Of a DNA stretch of 64,000 nt, positions 39,917 through 48,872 are shown one piece after another. This DNA is from Rhodovastum atsumiense (lineage in GTDB: Bacteria > Pseudomonadota > Alphaproteobacteria > Acetobacterales > Acetobacteraceae). The stretch covers positions 2,835,501 through 2,899,500 of the forward strand of contig NZ_OW485601.1 of assembly GCF_937425535.1 (NCBI RefSeq), in the 5' to 3' direction. Position numbers and translations under genes: made by a program. The notes below the pieces were generated by a model that ran no database searches, was not told where the DNA came from, and saw nothing but the letters and a program-made list of their open reading frames with translations. Position 1 is the first letter of the stretch. Each line of letters starts with the position of its first letter.

Positions 39917-42085
39917 TCATGCGACGGGCTCCGTGGTTGGCCGCTTCGGCGCGGGCCGGGGCGGCGGGGGCGGCGGCGCGGAAGCGGCATATTTCTCGCG
40001 CTTCAGCCGGCGCTGGATCATGACCGGGCATTTGCGGTCATGGTGGTAGAGCATCTGGCAGTGCAGGCACTGGATGCATTCGTTGGGATTGATGTGGCCT
40101 TCCGGGTGGATGGCCTGCACCGGGCACTCGTTGCCGCAACGCTGGCAGGGATTGCCGCATTCGCGGTAGCGGCGCAGCCAGTCGAACAGGCGCAGCCGTG
40201 CCGGGATCGCCAGCGCGGCGCCGAGCGGGCAGAGATAGCGGCAGAAGAAGCGCTCGATGAACAGATTCGCCGCCAGCAGGCCGACGGCGTAGAGCACGAA
40301 GGGCCAGCTGCGGAAGAAGCGCAGCACGATCGCGGTCTTGAACGGCTCCACTTCGGCGCCGATCTCGGCGGTGGCAAGCGCGCCCAGCGAGATACCGAAC
40401 AGCACCAGGAAGACGACGTATTTGACCGCGGTCAGGCGCTGGTGGAGGGCGAAGGGCAGGCGCAGTTGCGGGATGCCCACAAGACGGGCGCCCCGGTTGG
40501 TCAGTTCCTGCAGCGCGCCGAAGGGGCACAGCCAGCCGCAGAAGGCGCCGCGGTTCCAGAACAGCATGGACGCGGCGGTGGCGAACCACAGGCTGAAGAT
40601 CAGCGGGGCCATCAGGAAGTAGTCCCAGCTGAACTCGCTGCGCAGCGCCGAGAGGAAGGCGAGCACGTTGACCACCGAGAGCTGCGCCTGCGCGTACCAG
40701 CCGATCCAGACCAGGGTGAAGGTCAGGAAGCCGAGCCGCACCCGGTCGTAGAGCACCGGGCGGCGCGCGAACCAGTCCTGGAAGAAGAACACGGCCGTCA
40801 GCACCAGCAGCGCCACCGAGAGCACGACGATCTTCCCGGCGCTGGCCCACCACATCGCCTGCCACAGCGGCGGTGCCGGTGTGGCGGCGATCGCTGCCGG
40901 CGCGGCGGGCGGCGTGGCCACGGGGCGGAGGTATTTCGATGGAAGATCGTAGGTGAGATCGACCGTCAGGAACGCCTTGTCGCGTCCGGTGGTGGCACGC
41001 TGCACCAGCAATTGCAGTCGCCAGGGGGCGGTCGGATCGAGCCGGTCGCCATCGGGCACGACGAACAGGTCGGCCTCGGCGAAGTCCGGCGCGCCCGCGG
41101 CCTCGGCGCCGCCGAGGCGGCGGTGGTTGCGGTCGCGGAAGCGGATGGTCTGGTCGCCCTGCAGCACGGTGAAGCGATCGAAGATGCCGCCGCGCACATA
41201 GCCCGATCCCTTGAAGGAATAGGCACCATTGGCGAACACCACGATCGCCTGCCCCCCCGGTGGCAGGCTGGCCCGCAGCCGGTCATATTCGGCATCGCCG
41301 AGCAGGCTGCGGCCGATCGCCGGCACGCTGACCGGGGCGACGTAGAGGTCGATGAAATCCTGTGCCGGGTCGTCGCGCTCCGGACGGCCTGCGGCCACGG
41401 CATTGCCGGCGTGGGCGAAGCTGTCGCTGATCTCGCCCACGGTCAGGTGCAGCCGCCGCACCGAGCCGTCGCCCAGCAGGTCCGCCCAGCTTTCCGTGCC
41501 CGTCCGGGTCTCGTCCAGCACGCGGGTCGGGGCGGCGGGGGCTGCCTGGGGCTGGGCTCCGATGCCGTGCAACTGCGCCATGCGTTCGGCGCTGCGCAGG
41601 ATCGAATCGCCGATCACCATCACCGTGACCGTGGCGCCGCTGACGATGTCCACGGGGGGGCGTGCCGAGCCTGTCGAGATCCCGCCCACATCACGCCCGA
41701 CATAGCCGGCGATGAAGGCATTGATGCGCGCCGGCGGAATGCCGATCAGCACGATTGGCTCATGGTGCTCGACCAGTTTCGCGCCGGTGATTTTCCCGTC
41801 GGCGCCAAGCCCCACCAGGATGCGGATCGGCTTGCCGGAATAGCCCACGGCCGGGCCGACATCGGTGTTCAGGTAGATCCAGCCCAGCAGTTTCTGGCCG
41901 GCATAGGCGGCGGCCGAGGGCGGCGTACCCGCGGACGGGGCGAGGCGGTCGGCCCCGGGCACGAGATCGGATGGTGTGATATCGGAAAGAAAACTGTCGA
42001 GCTGACCGGCACGTGCTTCGCCGATAACGGCGAGGGCAAGAAAAAGTGCAGCTACAACCAGTGCCTTTCGGCACATGTCAAGCAT
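39917..42085 (-). CDS. nosR: NosR: membrane iron-sulfur flavoprotein for N2O respiration
   Basis: 722 residues. Signal helix (about 7-26), FMN domain with flavinylation motif DIVSGATVTVM near 147-157, a large periplasmic insert (about 180-390), a helical core with FCGWLCPFGA and CRYLCPLGA, and C-terminal 4Fe-4S motifs CQRCGNECPVQAIH and CIQCLHCQMLYHHDRKCP. It donates electrons to NosZ and supports nos transcription. ATG 42085 was chosen because GGGGGAAACGTCGTG precedes it and the signal peptide then begins correctly; the 40 extra upstream residues run into the divergent gene. First gene of nosRZDFYLX. Confidence 0.95.
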   Translation of the reverse strand: MLDMCRKALVVAALFLALAVIGEARAGQLDSFLSDITPSDLVPGADRLAPSAGTPPSAAAYAGQKLLGWIYLNTDVGPAVGYSGKPIRILVGLGADGKITGAKLVEHHEPIVLIGIPPARINAFIAGYVGRDVGGISTGSARPPVDIVSGATVTVMVIGDSILRSAERMAQLHGIGAQPQAAPAAPTRVLDETRTGTESWADLLGDGSVRRLHLTVGEISDSFAHAGNAVAAGRPERDDPAQDFIDLYVAPVSVPAIGRSLLGDAEYDRLRASLPPGGQAIVVFANGAYSFKGSGYVRGGIFDRFTVLQGDQTIRFRDRNHRRLGGAEAAGAPDFAEADLFVVPDGDRLDPTAPWRLQLLVQRATTGRDKAFLTVDLTYDLPSKYLRPVATPPAAPAAIAATPAPPLWQAMWWASAGKIVVLSVALLVLTAVFFFQDWFARRPVLYDRVRLGFLTFTLVWIGWYAQAQLSVVNVLAFLSALRSEFSWDYFLMAPLIFSLWFATAASMLFWNRGAFCGWLCPFGALQELTNRGARLVGIPQLRLPFALHQRLTAVKYVVFLVLFGISLGALATAEIGAEVEPFKTAIVLRFFRSWPFVLYAVGLLAANLFIERFFCRYLCPLGAALAIPARLRLFDWLRRYRECGNPCQRCGNECPVQAIHPEGHINPNECIQCLHCQMLYHHDRKCPVMIQRRLKREKYAASAPPPPPPRPAPKRPTTEPVA

Positions 42086-42167
42086 CACGACGTTTCCCCC
42101 GAGGCGGGTGTACACTGTCCGGGATCCCAATGCGAGTTGCGATGTTTCCCGGATCAGGGAGATAGCC
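42086..42167. promoter_or_regulatory. Divergent nosR / ferritin-like control region
   Basis: Only 82 bases separate the two divergent starts, so promoters must overlap. I see no FNR/NnrR-type dyad. GTGTACAC (about 42109-42116) is a perfect 8-base palindrome and a possible regulator site. Confidence 0.35.
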
Positions 42168-43034
42168 ATGCACAATCCGCCACCGCTGCCGCCCCCGCTC
42201 GCCACGGCCGAGGACCTGCTTGCCCTGGCCCAGGCGCTCGAACAGGAGGCGGCGTCGCGCTACCAGGACCTCGCGGCGCGGATGCAGGGGCGCGGCGAGG
42301 CAGACCTCGCGCGCCTGTTCACGCAGCTTGCCGAAGTGGAGGGCAAGCACGCCCGGCAGGTGGAAAGCCGCAGCCTGCGCCTGTTCGGAACCCCGCCCGA
42401 TCCGGCGCGCGTGCGCTGGGACCTGCCGGAGAATTTCGACGAGGAAGCCGCGCGCTCGGCCAGCCTGACGCCCTATGCCGCACTTGTCATCGCGGTGCGC
42501 AACGAGGAACGGGCCTTCGCTTTTTACTGCCACGTCGCCGCGGCGGCGCCGCCGGCGGTGGCGGCCATCGCCGAGGATCTGGCGCGGGAGGAACTGGATC
42601 ATGCCGCGTGGCTCCGCCGGGCCCGGCGGGAAGCGTGGCGCCGCGAGGGGCGGCGGCCGCGGCCGGTTTTGCCGGAAGATGTGGCGGCATTGCGGAACAG
42701 CGTGATGGTGGGCCGGGCGGCGATGGCACGGCTGCACGCGGCGCTGGCGCTATCCCTGCAGGCGGCGGGCGAAGCGGCGCTGGCCGTGATCTTCCGGCAG
42801 ATCGCGGAGGAAGAAGCATCCGGCATCGTGGCGGAGGAGTCCTGTCCGGGCGTGCAGGATGGACTGCGCGTCCTGGAGGAGGAATTCGAGCGGCTGGCTG
42901 ATATCGCCGCACGCAGCAGCGATTCCGCCATGGTCGCACTGGCCCAGGAAGAAGCGGAACGGACGCTGCGCTGGCTGGCCCGCGCCGGCGGGGCCTGGCG
43001 CAACGAATTGCTGCAGCCGGTGGCACCCGCCTGA
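42168..43034 (+). CDS. Rubrerythrin/ferritin-like di-iron protein
   Basis: 288 residues. The N-terminal half is a four-helix bundle with di-iron motifs: ALEQEAASRYQDLAAR, EVEGKHARQVE (ExxH), RNEERAFAFYCH and EDLAREELDHAAWLRRAR (ExxH). The C-terminal half is a second helical region (MARLHAALALSLQAAGEAALAVIFRQIAEEEASG) without obvious metal ligands. No rubredoxin CxxC module is present. Such proteins handle iron or peroxide stress. The ATG at 42168 follows CAGGGAGATAGCC. Its divergent pairing with nosR suggests shared regulation; role in N2O metabolism is unproven. Confidence 0.8.
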   Translation: MHNPPPLPPPLATAEDLLALAQALEQEAASRYQDLAARMQGRGEADLARLFTQLAEVEGKHARQVESRSLRLFGTPPDPARVRWDLPENFDEEAARSASLTPYAALVIAVRNEERAFAFYCHVAAAAPPAVAAIAEDLAREELDHAAWLRRARREAWRREGRRPRPVLPEDVAALRNSVMVGRAAMARLHAALALSLQAAGEAALAVIFRQIAEEEASGIVAEESCPGVQDGLRVLEEEFERLADIAARSSDSAMVALAQEEAERTLRWLARAGGAWRNELLQPVAPA

Positions 43035-43125
43035 CATGGGGTGGCACGAACGAAACCGCACACGGGGCTTCTCCGTTAGGAAGGCGGACAGAGGGCGGTC
43101 CCCCGTCCCGCGCCTTGTACTGCGT

Positions 43126-43154
43126 CAAAATGGTATTATCAATACCACATTTTG
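43126..43154. terminator. AT-rich hairpin between convergent genes
   Basis: TGGTATT-ATC-AATACCA is a perfect 7+3+7 dyad (43131-43147), flanked by CAAAA and CATTTTG, which extend pairing with a small bulge. It lies 92 bases after the ferritin-like gene and 43 before the dinB stop. The A and T flanks allow a bidirectional terminator; an operator is the alternative. Confidence 0.5.
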
Positions 43155-43196
43155 CCCGACCGAACGGGAGCCTTGCTTCCTCGTGACGTCAGGGTG

Positions 43197-44333
43197 TCAG
43201 GGATGCGTGGCGGCGAGCCCGGCCGGCAAGGGCAGCGCCAACTGCCCTGCGTGGTCCTCGCCGGCGAAACCGGACAGGGTGACGCCGAGCAGGCGCACCC
43301 CTTTCGGCACCGGCAGCACCGCCGCGAGCAGGTCGAGGGCCGTCTGCTCCAGGGCCTCGTGGCTGGGCAGGGGGGCGGCAAAGGACCGGCTGCGGGTGAT
43401 CTGCCGGAAATCGGCGTATTTGACCTTCAGCGTCACCGTGCGGCCATGCAGGTCGGACTTCGCGCAGATGGCCCAGACCTTTGCCACCAGCGGGCGTAGC
43501 TGGGCCTGCAGGGCCTCGAAGCCGGTCAGGTCGTGCGGGAAGGTGGTTTCGGCACCGACCGATTTGCGGATGCGATCGGCCTGCACCGGGCGGTCATCGA
43601 TCCCGCGTGCGATCCCATAATAGAACGAACCACTCTTGCCGAAATGCTGTTGCAGGAACAGCAAACTTTGGGATCGCAGGTCGCGGCCGGTGAAGATGCC
43701 CAGGCGGTTCATGCGCGCGGCGGTCGCCGGTCCGATGCCGTGGAACCGGCCGACCTCCAGCGCCTCGACGAAGCCGGCGCCGTCCCGCGGCGGAATCACG
43801 AACAGCCCGTCCGGCTTGCGATGGTCGGAGGCGAGCTTGGCCAGGAACTTGTTGTACGAGACCCCGGCCGAGGCGGTCAGGCTGGTCTGCTCGCGGATCC
43901 TGGCGCGGAGCTCCTGGGCGATGTGCGTGGCCGAGGCAATGCCCTTGAGGTTTTCGGTGACGTCGAGATACGCCTCGTCCAGCGACAGCGGTTCGATCAG
44001 CGGCGAGTAGTCCGCCAGGATGGCCCGAATCTGTAACGATATCCCGCGATAGACGTCGAAGCGCGGGCGGACGAAGACCAGGTCCGGGCATTTCCGCCAG
44101 GCCAGGGCCGAGGGCATCGCCGAGCGCACCCCGAAGCGGCGTGCCTCGTAGCTGGCCGCGGCGACCACGCCACGCTCGCGCGCTCCGCCCACGGCCACCG
44201 GCCGGCCGCGCAGGCGCGGATCGTCGCGTTGTTCCACCGAGGCATAGAAGGCATCCATGTCGATATGGATGATCTTTCGCCGGTAATGCGGCGCGCCCGG
44301 ATGGGGCGGGGATGGCGAAGGGAGGTTGGACAC
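43197..44333 (-). CDS. dinB: DNA polymerase IV
   Basis: 378 residues, Y-family polymerase. Catalytic acids are visible in HIDMDAFYASVEQRD near 24 and LSLDEAYLDVT near 118; SAGVSYNKFLAKLASDHRKPDG, the HhH region FHGIGPATAARMNRLGI and the little-finger segment VTLKVKYADFRQITRSRSF follow. No beta-clamp motif is obvious apart from the end QLALPLP, which resembles a clamp-binding QLxLPL peptide. Acts in translesion synthesis. Confidence 0.95.
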   Translation of the reverse strand: MSNLPSPSPPHPGAPHYRRKIIHIDMDAFYASVEQRDDPRLRGRPVAVGGARERGVVAAASYEARRFGVRSAMPSALAWRKCPDLVFVRPRFDVYRGISLQIRAILADYSPLIEPLSLDEAYLDVTENLKGIASATHIAQELRARIREQTSLTASAGVSYNKFLAKLASDHRKPDGLFVIPPRDGAGFVEALEVGRFHGIGPATAARMNRLGIFTGRDLRSQSLLFLQQHFGKSGSFYYGIARGIDDRPVQADRIRKSVGAETTFPHDLTGFEALQAQLRPLVAKVWAICAKSDLHGRTVTLKVKYADFRQITRSRSFAAPLPSHEALEQTALDLLAAVLPVPKGVRLLGVTLSGFAGEDHAGQLALPLPAGLAATHP

Positions 44334-44405
44334 CCTCCCAGCCTATCAAAACAGAACAGGAACATCCATGCCGTGCATCCCCCTGTCCGGCAGCGAACGA
44401 CCGGT

Positions 44406-44903
44406 TCAGGCCGGCAGCACCCGCAGCGCGGTGACGCCGGCTTCCAGCACCGCCAGCAGGTCGGGCAGTGCCAGCGCGACGCAGCCTTCGGTCGGCGCGA
44501 GATCCGGCCGGGCCACGTGCAGGAAGATCGCCGAGCCGCGACCGCGTTGCACCGGGGCATCGTTCCAGCCGAGCACGCCGATCACGTCGTAGACGCGGTC
44601 CGACCGCCACAGCTCCTCGTGGCGGGCGGGATGCGGCAGGCGGACCGGGCGGTTGTAGTCGGCATGGCCGGGGTCGTCGCACCAGCCGTCCTGTGGGCCG
44701 ATCGGCTCGCGCGGCAGGGCGGTGCGGGGAATGGCGACCCGGTCGGCGCGGTACAGCACCCGGCGCAGCGGCAGCAGGCCGGCGGGGGTGGCACCGTCGC
44801 CTTCTTCCTTGGTTACCCGCACGCCGCCGCGGCCAAGTGCTGCCCGCCAGATACGGCCGCGCAGTTCCAGCCTGCCGTCGGGATATACCAGGGCTTCAGT
44901 CAT
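44406..44903 (-). CDS. L,D-transpeptidase (YkuD) catalytic domain protein
   Basis: 165 residues. HVARPDLAPTEGCVALAL contains the His and the (S/T)xGC cysteine of the YkuD active site, and TKEEGDGATPAGLLPLRRVLYRAD is the conserved start of the domain. No signal peptide or anchor is seen, so it may act in the cytoplasm or use a missed start. Family members cross-link peptidoglycan or process murein peptides. Stop to ribA start are two bases apart on the same strand (ribA is upstream), so the two are co-transcribed. Confidence 0.85.
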   Translation of the reverse strand: MTEALVYPDGRLELRGRIWRAALGRGGVRVTKEEGDGATPAGLLPLRRVLYRADRVAIPRTALPREPIGPQDGWCDDPGHADYNRPVRLPHPARHEELWRSDRVYDVIGVLGWNDAPVQRGRGSAIFLHVARPDLAPTEGCVALALPDLLAVLEAGVTALRVLPA

Positions 44904-44905
44904 GG

Positions 44906-46084
44906 TCACTCCAGCAGATGCCCGAAGCGTTCGGCCTTGGTGGCCAGGTAGTGATCGTTGATGCCGTTCGGGGCGAAGGCGTGGCTCTCGCGGCGCAGCA
45001 CGGTGACGCCGCAGGCGGCCAGGGCCGCCACCTTGTCGGGGTTGTTGGTCAGCAGCCGCAGCCGGCGCACGCCCAGCGCCTCCAGCATGGTGGCGGCGAC
45101 CAGGAAATTGCGTTCGTCCGCGCCCCAGCCCAGGGCGCGGTTGGCATCCACCGTGTCGAGCCCGCGATCCTGCAGCGCGTAGGCGCGCAGCTTGTTCACC
45201 AGCCCGATGCCACGGCCTTCCTGCGCCAGATACAGCAGGACGCCGGCGCCTTCCTCGGCCATGCGGCGGATGGCGCCGCGCAGTTGCGGTCCGCAATCGC
45301 AGCGCAGGCTGCCCAGCAGGTCGCCGGTGAAGCATTCGGAATGCAGGCGCACCAGCGGTGCCTCGGCTTCCTCGGGCCGGCCGACCAGGATCGCCAGGTG
45401 CTCCACCCCCGCATCGGGGGCGCGGAAGGCGACGATGCGGGCGTCAGGGGCACCGTCGAGCGGCACCTGCGCCTCGGCGACGCGCACCAGCGCGGCCGCC
45501 AGGGCAACGGGATAGGCGAGTACGTCGGCCGCTGGCACCGACTGCAGGCGCAGGCTGGCCGCGCGCGCGGCCGCATCGGGGGCGGCAGGGGCGGCGAGCA
45601 CCGCCGGCAGCAGCCGGGCAAGCTTGGCCAGGGCGAGTGCCGCGGGGGCGGCGGCCGGACACTCCGGCGCCAGCACCGGCTCGGCCGGCAGCACCTGCTC
45701 GGCGGTGGGGTCGGCGAGGCTGCGCAGGAAGGCCGGGTCGAACAGCGCCTCGGGCAGGCGCAGCGCCAGCGCCGCCGTATTCGGCGGCACCGGCCGGTGC
45801 AGCACCGCCGCCGCCCGCACCGGGGCCAGCAGCAGCATCGCCGGGCCGCCGGCGAGCGCCTGGAATTCGCCCAGCCCGCGTGCGCCCGCTGTCTCGGCGG
45901 TCAGCAGCACCAGGTCAGGTGCGGCTTCCAGCAGGACCGGCGTGCCCCGGCGCAGATCGGCCGTCGCCCTGTGCACGCCACGCAGCCGCAGCACGTCCGG
46001 ATCGGCGGGGCTGCCGGTGGCCGGCGCGGCAGGATCTTCCGCGCCTCCGGCAGGAGGGTCGTGTCGCAGGGGCGTCGGATTCAT
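44906..46084 (-). CDS. ribA: GTP cyclohydrolase II with divergent N-terminal domain
   Basis: 392 residues. The C-terminal half (about 195-392) is a complete RibA: zinc ligands in SECFTGDLLGSLRCDCGPQL, the EGAGVLLYLAQEGRGIGLVNKLRAYALQD block and LLTNNPDKVAAL. It converts GTP to the first riboflavin-pathway pyrimidine. The N-terminal 190 residues are Ala/Pro-rich and begin like a worn RibB domain (RATADLRRGTPVLLEAAPDLVLLTAE), but the acidic DHBP-synthase motif is absent, so it is probably not bifunctional. Start ATG 46084 was chosen over 46135 since the extra residues add nothing recognisable. Confidence 0.9.
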   Translation of the reverse strand: MNPTPLRHDPPAGGAEDPAAPATGSPADPDVLRLRGVHRATADLRRGTPVLLEAAPDLVLLTAETAGARGLGEFQALAGGPAMLLLAPVRAAAVLHRPVPPNTAALALRLPEALFDPAFLRSLADPTAEQVLPAEPVLAPECPAAAPAALALAKLARLLPAVLAAPAAPDAAARAASLRLQSVPAADVLAYPVALAAALVRVAEAQVPLDGAPDARIVAFRAPDAGVEHLAILVGRPEEAEAPLVRLHSECFTGDLLGSLRCDCGPQLRGAIRRMAEEGAGVLLYLAQEGRGIGLVNKLRAYALQDRGLDTVDANRALGWGADERNFLVAATMLEALGVRRLRLLTNNPDKVAALAACGVTVLRRESHAFAPNGINDHYLATKAERFGHLLE

Positions 46085-46400
46085 GCTGTCACCGAATATC
46101 GTACGAAAGGACCGGGGTCGATTGTTCTGCCACATCCTGTGCGGCGATGCTGTCGGTCCACGTACACCTCATGACGCCCCTGGATATGGACGTTCGGCCG
46201 GGTCTTGCCCGGTTCACCTCACGATAATGTGCGCGACTTGCGAAACGACAAGGCCGTATGCACATTGTCGTGGCGCGTTGGGCTTTGGTCCGACCTGCGA
46301 ACTTGTGATTGCTGCCGGTCAGGCAGTGTAAACTGGCGGGTGGTTTCCCCGGGGCGGCGACTTTCCGGGGACAGCCCCAAGACTGCGAGGGAACCGGTAT
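46085..46400. promoter_or_regulatory. Divergent ribA / response regulator region with a candidate promoter
   Basis: 316 bases without a gene. A possible plus-strand promoter is TTGTGA (46303-46308), 18-base spacer, TGTAAA (46327-46332), about 70 bases before the regulator start. A CCGGG-N5-CCCGG hairpin lies near 46198-46212. I see no FMN riboswitch, despite the riboflavin gene. Confidence 0.35.
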
Positions 46401-47120
46401 ATGACGGGCGAGCGGCCCATCCTCATCGTCGATGACGACGCAGCGCTGCGGAGCATGCTTGCCGAGCAGCTGGAACTGGACGGCGAGTTCTCCGCTACCG
46501 GCGCCGAGACCGCAAGCGAGGCCGAGGCGAAGATCAACAGCCGGGAAGCCCGGTTCGATGCGCTGATCCTCGATGTCACCCTGCCCGACGGCGACGGGCG
46601 CGACCTGTGCGCCCGGCTGCGGCGCGCCGGGGTCAAGGTCCCCATCATCATGCTGACCGGGTCCGACGAGGAATCGGACGTGGTGCGCGGGCTCGATTCG
46701 GGAGCCAACGACTACATCGCCAAGCCTTTCCGTATGGCCGAGCTGCTCGCCCGCCTGCGCGCGCAGCTGCGGATCTTCGAAAACAGCGAGGACGCGGTCT
46801 TCACCATCGGCCCCTACACCTTCCGGCCGGCGGCGAAGCTGCTGCAGGACCCCGGCAAGAACCGCCGCATCCGCCTGACCGAAAAGGAAGCGGCGATCCT
46901 CAAGTTCCTCTACCGCGCGGGCAGCAAGCCGGTGCCGCGCCAGGTCCTGCTGAACGAGGTATGGGGGTACAACTCCGCCGTCACCACCCATACGCTGGAA
47001 ACCCATATCTACCGGCTGCGCCAGAAGATCGAGCCCGATCCCTCGAATGCCAGGCTGCTGGTGACCGAGGGCGGCGGCTACCGGCTCGACCCCGAAGGGG
47101 TGAAGCCGGTCGTCGCGTAG
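46401..47120 (+). CDS. Orphan OmpR-family response regulator
   Basis: 239 residues: receiver domain with DDD near 12, phospho-acceptor Asp in LILDVTLPDGDG near 58, Thr in MLTGSDEESD and Lys in IAKPFRMAEL; then a winged helix with RLTEKEAAILKFLYRAGSKPVPRQVLLNEVWGYNSAVTTHTLETHIYRLRQKIE. No histidine kinase gene is adjacent, so its partner is elsewhere. The target genes cannot be guessed from context. Confidence 0.88.
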   Translation: MTGERPILIVDDDAALRSMLAEQLELDGEFSATGAETASEAEAKINSREARFDALILDVTLPDGDGRDLCARLRRAGVKVPIIMLTGSDEESDVVRGLDSGANDYIAKPFRMAELLARLRAQLRIFENSEDAVFTIGPYTFRPAAKLLQDPGKNRRIRLTEKEAAILKFLYRAGSKPVPRQVLLNEVWGYNSAVTTHTLETHIYRLRQKIEPDPSNARLLVTEGGGYRLDPEGVKPVVA

Positions 47121-47145
47121 GCACGGCCTCGACGCCATGTCCTGT

Positions 47146-47186
47146 CGCGTGCATGCGTGCGGTCACCCATCCCGCGTATGCACGCG
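47146..47186. terminator. Hairpin between convergent response regulator and xthA
   Basis: CGCGTGCAT (47146-47154) pairs perfectly with ATGCACGCG (47178-47186) across a 23-base loop. No T-tract. It lies between two convergent stops, so a bidirectional terminator is plausible. Confidence 0.4.
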
Positions 47187-47212
47187 ATCGTATGTGCCGC
47201 TCTGGCACGCGG

Positions 47213-48022
47213 TCAGGCGTCCAGCTCGACGCAGACCGGGACGTGGTCGCTGGCCTGGGGCCAGTCGCGGGCGTCCTTGAGGATGGTATACGATCGTAAA
47301 GCTTTGGTGAGGTCGCGGCTGACCCAGACATGGTCGAGCCGCCGACCGCGGTCCGAGGCCCGCCAGTCACGGTTGCGGTACGACCACCACGTGTAAAGTT
47401 TCCGGTCCTCCGGCACGAAGTGGCGGAGGGCGTCGTGGAAGCCCTGGTTCAGCCAGTGTGTCAGCGCCTCGGTCTCCACCGGGGTATGGCTGACCACGTC
47501 CAGCAATTGCCGGTGGCTCCAGACGTCGTGCTCGAGCGGGGCGATGTTGAGGTCGCCCACCAGCACGGTGCGGCGCAGCCCGGCCCTTGCCGCGAACCAG
47601 CCGGTCGCCTCCGCCACGAAATCCAGCTTGTGGGCGAATTTCGGGTTGGTGACGCGATCCGGCACGTCGCCGCCCGCCGGCACGTAGAAATCGTGCAGTT
47701 CCAGCGGGCCCGAGGGCAGGTCCAGCAGCACCGAGAGGTGCCGGCAATCGCCCCGCCCGCACCAGTCCGGCGCGATGTCGTTCGCCGTGAAGGGGATCTT
47801 CGAAAGGATCGCCACGCCATTGTAGCCCTTCATGCCGCGCCAGGCGGCATGCGGGTAGCCGAGTTCGGCCGGGGCCTGGGCAGGAAACAGCAGGTCCGGG
47901 ACCTTCGTTTCCTGCAGGCAGATCACGTCGGGCCGCAGTGCCTCGATCAGGCGGGGCAGGGCGGGCAGGCGCAACCGGAGCGAGTTGATGTTCCAGGTGG
48001 CGATGCGCAGGGTCTGGGGCAC
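47213..48022 (-). CDS. xthA: Exodeoxyribonuclease III
   Basis: 269 residues of the Xth/APE endonuclease-exonuclease-phosphatase fold: RIATWNINSLRLRLP at the N-terminus, CLQETKVPD with the metal Glu, VLVGDLNIAPLEHDVW, RRLDHVWVS and the catalytic SDHVPVCVE at the end. It cleaves at abasic sites in DNA repair. GTG start at 48022, 19 bases after the FAH-family gene on the same strand. Confidence 0.95.
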   Translation of the reverse strand: MPQTLRIATWNINSLRLRLPALPRLIEALRPDVICLQETKVPDLLFPAQAPAELGYPHAAWRGMKGYNGVAILSKIPFTANDIAPDWCGRGDCRHLSVLLDLPSGPLELHDFYVPAGGDVPDRVTNPKFAHKLDFVAEATGWFAARAGLRRTVLVGDLNIAPLEHDVWSHRQLLDVVSHTPVETEALTHWLNQGFHDALRHFVPEDRKLYTWWSYRNRDWRASDRGRRLDHVWVSRDLTKALRSYTILKDARDWPQASDHVPVCVELDA

Positions 48023-48041
48023 GGGCGGGGCGGCCGGGCGG

Positions 48042-48728
48042 TCAGACGATGCGGGTGCGCACGCTGCCCACCCCTTCGATGGTTCCCTCCAGCACGTCGC
48101 CGTGCCCGACCGCGGCCACGCCCTCGGGCGTGCCGGTGAAGATCAGGTCACCCGGCGCCAGCCGCACCAGGCCGGAGAGACAGGCGATGGTCTCGGCGAT
48201 GCTCCAGATCATCTGCGAGAGGTCCGATTCCTGGCGGATCGTGCCGTTCACCGCCAGCGCGATGCGCCCGCGGGTCGGATCGGGCAGGCGGAAGGCGGGC
48301 AGCAGGTCGCCGATCGGCGCGGAGGCGTCGAAGCCCTTGGACATGTCCCAGGGCTTGCCGGCCTTCTTCGCCGCCGCCTGCAGGTCGCGCCGGGTCATGT
48401 CGAGTCCGGCGGCATAGCCCCAGACATGGTTCAACGCCTCGGCGACCGGGATGTCGGCGCCGCCGCTGCCCAGCGCGACCACCAGTTCCATCTCGTGGTG
48501 CAGGTCGGACGTCGCCGGCGGATAGGGCATGTCGGCCCCGCCGGTCAGCACGGCATCCGCGGGCTTGGTGAAGAAGAAGGGCGGTTCCCGATCCGGATCG
48601 GCGCCCATCTCGCGGGCATGCGCGGCATAGTTGCGACCGACGCAGAAGATGCGCCTTACAGGGAATAATCCCCCGCCCAGCACCGGCACTGCCGCAACCT
48701 GCGGTGGCGAAATCGCATACTCAACCAT
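48042..48728 (-). CDS. Fumarylacetoacetate hydrolase-family protein
   Basis: 228 residues. IFCVGRNYAAHAREMG near 27, metal-binding HHEMELVVALG near 77 and GDLIFTGTPEGVAAVGHGD near the C-terminus mark a single-domain FAH protein, close to fumarylpyruvate hydrolase/acylpyruvase (YcgM-like). It hydrolyses a C-C bond in 3-acylpyruvates or acts as oxaloacetate decarboxylase; which one cannot be told. ATG 48728 is behind AAGGATGGGCTC. Confidence 0.88.
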   Translation of the reverse strand: MVEYAISPPQVAAVPVLGGGLFPVRRIFCVGRNYAAHAREMGADPDREPPFFFTKPADAVLTGGADMPYPPATSDLHHEMELVVALGSGGADIPVAEALNHVWGYAAGLDMTRRDLQAAAKKAGKPWDMSKGFDASAPIGDLLPAFRLPDPTRGRIALAVNGTIRQESDLSQMIWSIAETIACLSGLVRLAPGDLIFTGTPEGVAAVGHGDVLEGTIEGVGSVRTRIV

Positions 48729-48872
48729 GAGCCCATCCTTCAGGGTTGCAAATCGCACTGGGAAGTGAAAAAGCCACGCCGTCAACCCGGCCCCACGGCG
48801 CTGACGCGTACCAGATGATTGTCGTTGAGTGCAAATGACGGACCGGGTTGGCCGGCCCCCAGGAGGTTGCGT

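Noticed and set aside
42086-42167. An FNR/NnrR box before nosR
   Set aside because: No TTGAT-N4-ATCAA-like dyad with fewer than three mismatches could be found in this short region.
37826-42901. A 1691-codon open frame on the plus strand
   Set aside because: It is antisense to nosD, nosZ and nosR, has low-complexity His/Ala/Gly/Arg composition and no domain; it results from GC-rich codon bias of the real genes.
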